A stretch of 64,000 bases of DNA from Aradus depressus (taxonomy: Eukaryota > Arthropoda > Insecta > Hemiptera > Aradidae), in contig OY759217.1 in the NCBI GenBank assembly GCA_963662175.1, forward strand, positions 18,726,562-18,790,561. The letters run 5' to 3'. Positions 1 to 10,540 of the stretch are shown piece after piece; the stretch's first letter is position 1, and each line of letters starts with the position of its first letter. The position numbers and the translations under genes are program-made. Under the pieces are notes generated by a model, which saw only the letters and a list, made by a program, of their open reading frames with translations, had not been told where the DNA came from and searched no databases.

Positions 1-1132
1 GTAATAATTCTTTGTTAATATGTCATTGTGATAAATTATATAGATGTATATTGTTAACTTTTCTTTTTTTCGTAACAAAATGTTATTGTCATATCAAAAT
101 TCAAGCTTCTAGTCATATTACAGGATCTGATTTGTATATCTTTTCCTTTCAAAATGTTTTCTTTTACGCCAGTAATTTGTTATTGTTAAATAATATCAAT
201 TTTTTTTTCTAATATAACTGATTTAATCAATAATGAAACGAGACATATTAAATTCTCCTACTGTTTATTGTAACTGTTGAATTCTTCATATTCTATAAGC
301 ATAATAATTAATAACTTATATGTGTAATTATTAATAAGATGTGATAGTTAACTATTTTAGGTAAATTTTATTTTTGTGAACTGTTTAAATGAAATTACCT
401 ACTTATTTTTCTAGTTACAGATCTCGGTTTTTCAGTATTTTAGATTGACTCTTAACAGTCTAATAACTAACTGTTAATATTATTTATTTTAATATAAAGA
501 TATTCACAAATTGTATATTAAGTATACATGTTAATTTATTCATAATTGGTGCTAAATAATTAATCTGAGCTCCAAAAAATATATAATTAACGACAGTAAT
601 TTTATTGAAAATAGAATGATTCCATGAAATTAATCTAAAAATAAAGATATATTTTTCTAGTGTTATCACATGACAATAGAATGACTTGGGTATTGACTTC
701 AGTGCATCCTGTAGAATATTTGGAAAATAGTTACTACTTTGAAGTAGTTTTTCTTCCCTTTGTATATACTCGTAATCTTAAGTTCAATGGCTTTTGGAAG
801 GATAATGGTAGATAAGGGATTGTTTATAAATAGGCAGTGTTTCATATTACACTACCGACGGAATGTTCCTCCTTACGGCCAAACGAAGAGAAAATACACG
901 TCGCGCAATTCGGCGCAACTAATGAGGTGAGATTCAGGAATTTGAAAAACCCCAAAAATAACCGGACGTCTGCATATTATGTTTGACATTGGTGGTTCTG
1001 AGCAATTTTGGCGGATGTGCAATATACGGACATCTCCGTCTTGGATAGAACAGCCAGACCCCCCCAATCTGCTTTCGCTTCGAAAGTTGACGCTTTCAAA
1101 ATTGTTTTCTAGTTATTAATATTATATACATT

Positions 1133-1505
1133 ACTTTCATCACATTATTTTTTACCTTTTTTAGAAATTAACAATTATAGACGTTTTGAGAAGTAATCCG
1201 ATCGTCAGTATCTATAATTTATATATTCTTTACGCTAACATTTCTTCTGTCAATCAGAATCTTTCTTCTATGGAACATATTTATATTGAGACACCTCTAT
1301 ATTAAAACACCAAGTAAAAGTCAGTTTTGGTGCTTCAATATTGAGGTCGACTCAATAAATATGCTCTATAAAAGGAAGATTCTGATTGACAAAATGTCAA
1401 CATAAAGAACAGATAAATTGTAGAAACTGATGGGAGTTCTTCCCAAAACGTCTATAATTGCTAATTTCTGAAAAAGTAAATGGGAGAAGTGATGCTGTGT
1501 TGAAT
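1133..1505. repeat. Long foldback (imperfect palindrome)
   Basis: Two ~185-bp arms meet near 1318. Matching blocks include TTCTGTCAATCAGAATCTT (left) against its complement at ~1379-1392, AATTATAGACGTTTTG against CAAAACGTCTATAATT, and TAGAAATTA against TAATTTCTG/A. Arms look about 80% complementary with almost no loop. It could be a foldback or MITE remnant. Confidence 0.85.
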
Positions 1506-3094
1506 ATATTATACATGAACTCAAACACAATCCAAAAATAATTATTAATATTTTTCTCTCGTACTCCTTGCAATTTCCATTTACGTCTTTATTCTTGACT
1601 CCCTTTTTCTTATTGATAATTCAGGGCTCACCTATGAAAATTCACAGCGGAGCCCCCAATTATCATGTGATTAAGGCTGGCAGTTAAATAACACCAAGTC
1701 TACTTCCTCTTTCTATTCAACTTCGAAGTCCAACAAAACTTGAAAAACCTACTCCCCATTTGCACTGATAATCATTGAATGCCCTCTCCCCACATTTGTT
1801 TGCGTCACATGACAGTGCAGATACTAAACCAGTGGAAGTTCAATATAACATGCACTCACATTTTGTGAACTTGAAACCATGGATACGGGAACAAAGGAAG
1901 GAAATAATTTTAAAATTAAGTTAAGAGACGTATTTATTTGAGTTAAAAGACGTTTTGACATGAGATAAAGCTTAACTATAAAAAAAAAAAAATTTTTAAC
2001 TTATGTTAAACACAATGGATAATAAATTTTAAAAAGAACATTTAATTTTTCTTGAGATCTTATTTGTTCTTTTGTACTTAATACTCAGTTTTGAACTGTT
2101 ACTATATTCATATAAATTATATTTGTTTGTGAATATTTATAAATAATTGTTTGTGAATATATATATATATAAAATTGTTTGTGAATATATATATATATAT
2201 TATAAATAATTGTGTTAAGGTTGTAATATAAAATTGCACAAGTTGCCACGACTATGTTTTGTTAATATTGTATCTAAATAGATTTTAAAATGTAATATAT
2301 TTTTTATGCCTGTCATAATGCATTTATACTTTTTTTATTTTATTTTCTTTCTGTCACTATATTTAAAAAATATGACAATACAAATGAGATACGTTTTTTA
2401 ATTATTTTTTTTCTCTTCGGTAAGAGAGTGAAAGATTAATTTTAATCAAATATCACCTTCATCCATAAATAGTAATAATTTTCTGAATATTTACATTCAG
2501 GTGATCTACGCGTAATACGAACTCTACTCCCTTAGCAATTGTGCTTTCTCTACGTTCCTAACATTCGTAATTATAAGTAAAAGAACAAAATACTATATAA
2601 CAACTATTACATATCAATCCACATTTATCTAAAGTAAACATCTGTCTTGACAATAAACATTGGTAGAAATATTAGAACTAAATTAGAATAAAATATACCT
2701 AATTTCATTATGATCTTAATGTTAGAGAATAAGAAATAGAATAAAAACTTAGCTAAGCCAGTACATTTTGAGAAAATTCAAAACAACATTAATAAGAAAA
2801 AATGACTCTAGGGTGCTTCGACACATTGTTCATATACGAAAACTAAGTTTGGAGTGATAAATATATATATCGCTTCGTCAGTTCAATAGTGCCACAAAAA
2901 AAGGAGTAAGTTCCGAGTGACAAGCAAAAAATAATACTCATTCTTGTTCAGATCAGGACATTTTCGCCAAGTATTGACATCCCTATTAAGCGATTAACGT
3001 CCATAAAACAAAACCAACGAACATTTTGTCAAAGATATATCTTGTGATTATATATTAAAAAAAAAAAAAAAAGCCTCTAACCGTGAACAAAATG

Positions 3095-3215
3095 CCACAA
3101 TCTGAATCTGCTCTAGGGGGCAATGTCATGACTTAGATGGAACTCCAGATCTCAATTTTTCGCAGTAATGTCACTACGAAATCCTTAGTACGATAGACCA
3201 TTAAACCACCAAGAA
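3095..3215 (-). mobile_element. Possible tRNA-derived SINE fragment
   Basis: The minus strand carries TGGTTTAATGGTC, close to a pol III A box, and about 65 nt later a GGAGTTCCATC string that weakly resembles a B box. A poly-A run flanks it at 3058-3072. Weak evidence, single copy here. Confidence 0.3.
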
Positions 3216-3413
3216 ATACTCCTGGGCCAACATAACACCATATAATACTTGTATCTCTTACAACCAAGACTAGAATCTGAAGTGGTCCATAATATTGAAA
3301 TTATTTGGTTTGACATTTTTTTTTTTCATTAGTTCAAAGATATACAAACTCTCCAAAAACCAATAAAAATATTTTGAATATTAAACTAATCCTATTACTA
3401 TAAAGTCAAATTA

Positions 3414-3419
3414 TTTATT
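3414..3419 (-). terminator. Possible polyadenylation signal of MAF1
   Basis: AATAAA on the minus strand about 170 nt past the MAF1 stop codon. It is a plausible poly(A) signal, but in DNA this AT-rich such hexamers are frequent and no transcript evidence is available. Confidence 0.3.
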
Positions 3420-3589
3420 AAAACCAAATTTGAGAATAATTTTAGCAAATAAAAGCTTATTTTTAATAATTAAATAAAGCTAGCAAAAATATAAATATAA
3501 TTATAACAATGAGCAGGAAGAACTCATCGTCTACTACATCCAACCTCATCAGAAATTGAAAACATGAAAACAATTTTTTTTTCTCGTAA

Positions 3590-6500
3590 TTAATATTCAT
3601 CCTCATCATCTTCGTCCATAGTGAAATCACTTCCAACGCCGGAGTCCATCAAATAGATAGGGCTAGATAAAACAGAACAAACACAGAAACTTAAGTCATA
3701 TAATAATCTCAAATATATAATTGAATGAATGCTAATGGCTACTTAATTATCAATTTAAAAATTCAAAATAAATACTAACTTTAATGCTCGACAAGAAAAG
3801 AAGACGATTCTTTTCATCCGTTTATTGTAAAAGAAATAGTTGAAGGACCAGAGACAACCGTCCTCACTGAAGGGATCAGATATCAGGTCAGGATTGTAGC
3901 TGGAAATACACATTTACGTACAGATAATGTTGATAAGGTACCAACAATGTTATCACTAATAATAGTCATTGTAAAATATTGAAAATTTCTTTAATAAATA
4001 TGTGTTTTATTATTTAAGCTTTAAGGGTGGCGAGTGAGGTGCTCACTTGAGTGGCGCAATTATAGCCTTTACAGTTAAGTTATTATGACTCATGCCCGGG
4101 CTCTAACTACGAGGTCATATCGCCCAACTCTACAGTGGGAGTCTTAAATTTTTGCAAGCCAGAATTATTCACCTAGGGATCTTCAACGAGTAACAGACAT
4201 CAGGCTCGGGTCCATCACCTAACGTCCCATCCGAAGGACGGCTTGCTCAAGGTTTTTTTCACCTCCCAGATAAATAAAAAGCCTAAGGACCTCGGCCGGG
4301 TATCGAACCCGCAATTTTGAGCTCAGAAGGCAGGCTATAGGCGCCTTATGACCATTACATATGTGCAATCTTCCGTCAGATGGGGGAAGGGAGGCTAGGA
4401 CAGTAACCATGGAATGACAGCGTGCGGGCCTCAATGGGAGTAACCTTCGGGAGGTGCTGAACTTATCTGCTAAACACAAAAGAACCACTTACACGTCTCC
4501 CACAGAAATTCTCACTTAGGCAATTCCGAAGCGACGCGACTGATACTCAAGTATCAGCCATTTGAGTTGCCTGTGGGTGTGATACCCGTAGGCAACTTTT
4601 CTCCTCACACTGAGGATATTGTGCAGCGACTAGGATCTCTTCAGTCTCCATCTAGCCGTGGCGAGAACCTGAGTTGTTCACCATGTCAAGTGAACATTCT
4701 TCAAGTGAGAAGATGTCGATGTGTCTTATTAATATTATAGAAAAAGGAAAATCCGAAGATTATGGCGCCATCCTTACATCAAAAGGAATGTTAACTGATT
4801 GTTGGTGCTAAAGAGCTGGAAAAGTCGGATTCTAAGTTCGTAGCATTCGACGAAAGAATCATTCCTACACTTGATTGGCATTGTTTCTCCATCCATAAGA
4901 CAGAGGAACACACAAATGCGGGAATGTGTGAGTGCAGAAGAGTGTATTCACTAGCCATGGCGAGGCGACGCAGGAGACTCAAGGGACGGGTGACCTTCCT
5001 AGCAGGTCGCTTGAGACTGGTAGGATACGCGTCTCCTGGGAGTGGCGTCGTTTGTGTCTCCCCACCACTCAACATAGGAAGTGACTTCTAAGATACCCTC
5101 AAGATACTTGAGTATCGGTCGCGTCGCTTCGGAATTGCCTAATGTGAGGTTGGCCTAAGTGTACTTTCGTTTAAAAAAAAGAAGATTCTGGGTCAAATTA
5201 TTTTTCAAAATTATTCTAAAACGACGATATTAAAATAGTTTTTGTGAGACAAATGATTTAGTTTTTTCTATGTAAAAAGAGTGTTCAAAAATAGATACTA
5301 AAGCTACCTTAAAGGCTGATTTTTGTAATAAAATCTAAAAATAAATAGATAAATAAGGTAAGTTTACATCGATATAAAGCTATATTTTAAAACTGGAATA
5401 TTTTAACTTTATGGCTGGTTTGGTAGGTCTCTAAAGGCTCCTAGTTCGTTCATTCTGCCGCCAGTTTCATGTTTCTTCAACGTTATTTCGGAGCAAATAC
5501 ATGACCTTTCTTCTTATAGAAATTATCAATGAACTGGCACTTACTGCGGAAAATTACCAGAAAAAAAATCTTATATGAAAGGCGGTTAAACCTTGAAACT
5601 TGTTACCTGTATATGTCACAGTCGGACAGAGATATTTCATCCTGTACGGCCGACCATAGATTGGCCCGTATCGTTCTGTACTGCTCTCCAACGGTAGCGC
5701 TCAAGTTACTGTCAATCGTGTTCATAACCCACTGAAATACATACAGAAAATAAAATTAAATTTACATATGAAAATACTTAGAAGACTAAAATAGGAATGT
5801 TCCTCAGTGCTCTAGATACCAATATAAAACAAAGCTCATATCCACCCGAACGCCGAAAGAGAAAAGGCCTTATCTTATATGGCTAAGAATATTCGAAAAC
5901 AAAAGGAATACACACACAAGTAACTGATATTTTCACTGATTTCACTAGATAATACTGCAAGAGACGAACAGGTGCAACTCAAGCGTTCAATACCGTAAGA
6001 ATAGTACAGTGAAAATATTGCAATTAGCGTTCAATACCATAAGTATAGTACAGTGAAAATATTATAATTAGTTAAGTGTGTACCGAGGCCCTTTAGTTCA
6101 TTTTATCTGAGTGGTAAAATAAACTTAAGCACGCCGTCCTTCGGATGGGAAGTTAAGCGATGGTCCCGGACCTGTACGTTGTCAGATACTCGTTAAAGAC
6201 CCCTGCCCTAGGTGAATAAAAAATTTAGGGTAGGCAAAATTTAGGACTCCTACAGTAGAGTCGGGCTCATGTCCACCAGAGTGACGAAAGAGCGCTCTGG
6301 TAGTTGGCGATATGACCTCGTAGTTAAAGCCCGGGCATGAGTCATAAAACCTAAACCTAAACAATTATGAACGAATTGTTTCAAGTAAGGACTCGAGGAG
6401 GAATAATAAGTACGATATACTTAACATTTTTTTTGTAGAGATATTGTGAAACTCTTAATAAAAAATATTGTTAATTTCACAAAATATGTAAAATATATAT

Positions 6501-9362
6501 AAATACTTTCGGTAAAGCTACCATCTTCAGCCACGACATAACAAATACTAAGTGATTGCTGAAGATGGTAGCAATACCGAAAGTACTCACATATGCTTTT
6601 TTGAATAGACAATTTTATTTTTTTTTAAACAAGTTTTTCTTAATTTATCGGTATAATAAGTAGATATGTATATTTTTTAAATAAAAGTGGAGCTAACAAA
6701 AAATAAAAAAACAGGTAGTCGAAACGCAGGTCACTAAACGGAACAGATTTAGGATTCAATACAATATGAAGCACAAATAAGTATTTTAGGATATTGTTCC
6801 GACGAGATTAACAAGTGCAGCAGGATTTCCACTCCTTTCCCCGCTTTGTGCATTAGCATTTCTCTAAAATCCATCATTAAATTTGGTATTTACCAAATTT
6901 ACCCAGCTATATGAAGTATAAGGGAAGTTATGCAACCCATCTGAAATTACACGAACTGCGTGAACACGATAACTGCCGACAGAATGAATGTATCGACACA
7001 AAATTATATATGTATATCCAGAACCCTCCAAGGACGACACTTATTGACTTTCAAGTCAAATCAAAAGGAAGAAGGTGGGAGGCTCAACACAAAAACTCTA
7101 ATAACTGCCCTTCTAATGAATGTAATGACATGAAATTTCATACCTAAATTCAAATCCCTCCAAGGATATTTATTTTCAGTGAAAATAACCGAATATTGTT
7201 TTAGTCAAATATTGAGTTTAAGCCTAAAGGATCGATTGGCTTTGAAGGGAGGGCGGAATAATTAATTCGTACTGAAAAAGTACATTGCCGGTGATTTTTC
7301 GACTTTTTAAGAATATTAATTCTTGAATATGTTTTACTGTATTTTATTTGACATGATAAAAATTCATGAAAAGCAAAAAAAAAAATTAGTCCTCAATATT
7401 GGCGAGTACATTCTTGTTTTATTTTATGTTGGCTCACAACACCAAGATTATTTATTTACGGCTTTAACGAATTTAAACCGTGCCAAACTGTATACAACAG
7501 TTCATAAATATATATTGCTCATTTATGACTGACTATAAGTAATATTCAATGTATAAAATATAATGTAGAAGAACCCTACGTATGAAATGTAAAAAAAGTC
7601 ACGTATTTTAGATTTTTTCTCATTTAAATCACAGATTACTAATGAATTTAGTGTACTCAATAAGTTACCTGTAAACTAGGTTCCTTGCTGAATTCATGGC
7701 TCTTGGCATCAGAAAAATCATAGTCTGGCTGAAATGCTGCATTGAGTGTCGCAATTAGATAAAACAAAGTTCGTCGACTTATAGTATCGCATAGAGGGCT
7801 TTCTTCGTCCCCCGAGATGCTGCGGCTGTTCCAAGTAATAGATGTAATTAATAATTATTAGACATAACATATTTTACTAATATTTTAATATACTGAAACA
7901 GCATTAGGACAAACCTCAAATAGTTCCCTGGTGATACACCTAGGGCAGTTTGGGGAGGCGATAGAGCTTGGAGATCATTAGGTGTGACACCTTGCTCCGC
8001 ATTGAACCTTTTGTATAGCTGTTTTTCATTACCAGCCAATTTGCATGAATAGCTTTCAATTCTGAAAAAAGAAAAAATCACACGTCAAAGTAATTAACTT
8101 ATTCAATTCAACGCTCTGCATTTTTTATTAGAAATCATTGCTAGACACATGAACAGAGACCGGATTTTTAGGTAAAACAAAGTCTCCGAATAGGTTTTTG
8201 TAACGTAAAATAGGTTTTTCCTTGAGAAGGCCTTTTAGGTTGCGAAAAAGCCCGAATAGGTTATTTTGTGTTACGAAAAAGCCTGAATATGTCACAATAT
8301 AAAATTTGGAACTTTAATAGTTTTAAAAAAATTAAATGCGAATAAAACATTTTTATAGTCATGATATTAAAACATTAAAAATGTACACAGAATTAAAATA
8401 TAAGGAACTAGTAAAATAATTGAATCCTTCTCTTGATTGCAGCACAACCAAGTACTTTTCTAGGATTTATACTATGAAGTTCTTTCTATTATCCCTCAGA
8501 ATTCTTTACAAGCAGAGAAGCTTCCTTGACAGAATATCAGTTTGCCGTTGTGCCAGAAGCAATATAGTAATCGTCGCCTATCTACTGCCGCAGGAAATGC
8601 GATTACTTCCTCGGTTTTTTTCTGTATAGCTACAACACGAGAGCAAGAGAAACTAAGGATATTAGCCCCCTCCACCCACCGCTCCAACATCCGCTTTCGA
8701 AACATTTGTTATCCTTCCTCAAATCGCATTTTTCTCATTTTTTTTCATTAGGTATTTTTATGTTCTCATCCCAATTAGGTTGTTCGAAATTTAACTGAAC
8801 GATTCCATAAGACATGCATCGAATAAGTAATCAATCTCATTTTCGCGCTTGGAAGAGAGAGAAAAAAAAGGTAAAACCTAAGCATCCGGTCTCTACACAT
8901 CACTATCGGCAACAGAAAAATCAATTGGTTAAGTTCATCGACTTGAAAGTATTGCATGAAGAAGTTGCTGCGGCTGTTCAAAGTATTTCATACAACATAC
9001 TAATATTTTAAAATAGAAAAATATTCATTTGGAGACAGCTTCACAATCCTTAAGTTATAATCACCCTGTCCTTGAGAACGAAAGCTTGACCTTAGGCTGT
9101 AAAAGATTTGACAGCTAGCCAAGGATAGGTTCTTACTAAATCGAAGAAAGACACATTCCAGATTAAATGTAAAACAATTTCAATATTCACGCCACAATTA
9201 CGTTAAAAATAGGCCTACTTTTAGTGCTATAAATATAGGATTGTGATAAATAAATAATAAAGTATATTCTAATACTTACCTAGCAATTATTTTACTGTCA
9301 CCAGAATCAATACTCAAGGCAGTGTTAAGTGCCTCGAAACGTGAACTTTCTAAGAGCTTCAT
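3590..9362 (-). CDS. Maf1: MAF1, repressor of RNA polymerase III (complete, 6 exons)
   Basis: Exons read on the minus strand: 9362-9280, 8061-7915, 7825-7669, 5731-5607, 3899-3780, 3662-3590. All junctions are GT-AG with matching phases and sum to 705 nt (234 aa plus stop). MAF1 is a conserved nuclear/cytoplasmic repressor that binds RNA polymerase III and blocks TFIIIB recruitment; TOR-type kinases inactivate it. Seen: N terminus [13 protein letters not shown], then [74 protein letters not shown] and [10 protein letters not shown], followed by an acidic tail ending DEDDEDEY. These are the A, B and C box signatures of the family, and human MAF1 is of similar length. The SPPQT/SP serines lie in the phospho-regulated linker of the family (inferred). 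The start is the first ATG and matches the family N terminus. It is divergent from the HOIL-1L-like gene. Introns hold a SINE and a 621-bp terminal-inverted-repeat element. Confidence 0.94.
4078..4345 (-). mobile_element. tRNA-derived SINE, family A (MAF1 intron 5)
   Basis: Family A reads, in its own direction: tRNA-like head GGGCGCCGGTAGCTCAGTGG, B-box GGTTCGAAACC, TTATCTGGGAGG, CCGTCCTTCGGATGGGACGT, TCGTTAAAGACC, then GGACTCCCACAGTAGAGTCG, CGAAAGAGCGCTCTGGTAG and CCCGGGCATGAGTCAT. This copy is reverse-oriented with a deletion in the GCGCTCT block. Confidence 0.85.
4519..5139. mobile_element. 621-bp DNA-transposon-like element with 37-bp terminal inverted repeats
   Basis: Left end GGCAATTCCGAAGCGACGCG ACTGATACTCAAGTATC and the right end complement differ at one base (T/C) over 37 bp. 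Flanks give TA on both sides (TTA before, TAAT after), so a TA target duplication is possible. The interior has no convincing transposase; a hairpin near 4567-4598 (GTTGCCTGTGGG/CCGTAGGCAAC) lies just inside the left end. Probably non-autonomous. Confidence 0.85.
6083..6364 (+). mobile_element. SINE family A, 5'-truncated (MAF1 intron 4)
   Basis: Begins in the CGAGGCCC block after the B box and runs to the CCCGGGCATGAGTCAT end, followed by AAACCTAAACCTAAAC as tail. Confidence 0.88.
6504..6585. repeat. 82-nt hairpin with 28-bp arms
   Basis: Left arm 6504-6531 and right arm 6558-6585 pair at 26 of 28 positions (core GCTACCATCTTCAGC) around a 26-nt loop. The dimensions resemble a pre-miRNA, but the core GAAGATGGTAGC recurs near 19230, which points to a repeat family. 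Confidence 0.8.
6930..7290 (-). repeat. Interspersed repeat family C, degraded copy
   Basis: The minus strand carries the TCACCGGCAATGTACTTTT start and later CTTTGGAGG-like blocks that recur at 24155, 43325, 57405 and 59275. Boundaries are uncertain. Confidence 0.5.
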
Positions 9363-10540
9363 CTTGATTATACTCTAAACAATAGTGAATCACAAAAAAA
9401 AATGAAAAGTTTCTGAACAACTTTCAAATAACACTGAACACACACTTTATGATCTCTTTATTGATATATGCTTGAAGGGGGCACTATAGTTCCTGAAAAT
9501 TATCTTCGGATGCAAAAATATACCTTTTCGTCTCGAATGCAATAATTCAACTCCCGGATGAACGTGAATAAGCTTATTTTCAATGACACCGATTGGGTAC
9601 ATTACAAATACCAGAATTATGAAGGAGTACACCAAAGAAATATAACTAAAATTTTCCAACACAAATGACACTAATTTGTTTACAAACAATGGTTGTTTAT
9701 ACTAGCGTAAGTTTGTCTACCTAATTTCACTTAATGATGTTTAACACAAAAACTAAAGTATCTAAAATCAACTTGGTTTTAAGAGTGTTCATTAATCATA
9801 ATGAAACAAACACTGTTATTCACTAGACTTAAGGAAATCTAACTTCACTGTTTTGACAGCTCCCTCCAGTAAATTCAATACTAGCAATGGCGTCTAAAAT
9901 CAGGTTCAAAACACAAGAAATGAAAGATACATAGAACTTCCATTCTCACTAATATCATATGGTTTTAAAAATGTTAAAATTATAATTTTTTTGTTGCTGG
10001 AATGTTTTAAATATCAATAATGCATACAAAAAGTGTAAATTCGACGAATTAAAACTACTGGTTTTAAAAGTTTGGTTGCCAGCTCTGAGCTAGCCTCTCT
10101 GCAGGGTCCCTCACCTTATAAAAGGCTAATTCACTGTTCACGCCCTGGCCTTAACCCAGGTCCCTGCATGGAGGTTAGCTAGAGTATCCTAAGTGGCGCC
10201 TTACCTTCTTTAATTTAAATGTCAGCTGTATTATCAGTAAGCAGTAATTTATAATTAAATTCTTAATAAATCCAATATTCAGTCTTGTCGGATTTTTTCC
10301 CCCTCTATTTTGGTGATTATCTATTTATAGAATTCATCTTTAATGGAATTGCCTTATAGTTTTAATTTAAGAATGGTGATGTAACGTTTATATTTACCAT
10401 AGCTCAAAGAGTTTCTATGTCAATTACAATCGTATGCTTTTCTTAGGTAAAAAAAAATCTCTCTCAATTCAATAATCAATAAACTTAACTCAACCTACAT
10501 TTTTATTATCGTAGGTAATATCTCATTAAATAAATAAAAA
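9363..10540. other. Divergent intergenic region between MAF1 and the HOIL-1L-like gene
   Basis: Must hold both 5' UTRs and promoters. No clear TATA box is seen at a convincing distance. It contains a short foldback at 10087-10182. Upstream non-coding exons of the plus-strand gene cannot be excluded. Confidence 0.5.
10087..10182. repeat. GC-richer foldback in the shared upstream region
   Basis: GAGCTAGCCTCTCTGCAGGG pairs with CCCTGCATGGAGGTTAGCT on the other arm, loop about 46 nt. Local base composition is clearly less AT-rich than its surroundings, so it may be an inserted element. Confidence 0.75.

Larger units (their letters stand above)
1..3589. other. Intergenic DNA downstream of MAF1
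   Basis: No coding exon is recognised. It holds the foldback at 1133-1505, AT dinucleotide runs near 2155-2200, a poly-A run near 3058-3072 and a possible SINE fragment near 3095-3215. The short ORFs show no conserved motif. Confidence 0.6.

Noticed and set aside
4791..5075. 94-aa minus-strand ORF inside the 621-bp element
   Set aside because: No transposase or other domain motif; the ORF exists because this block is less AT-rich.
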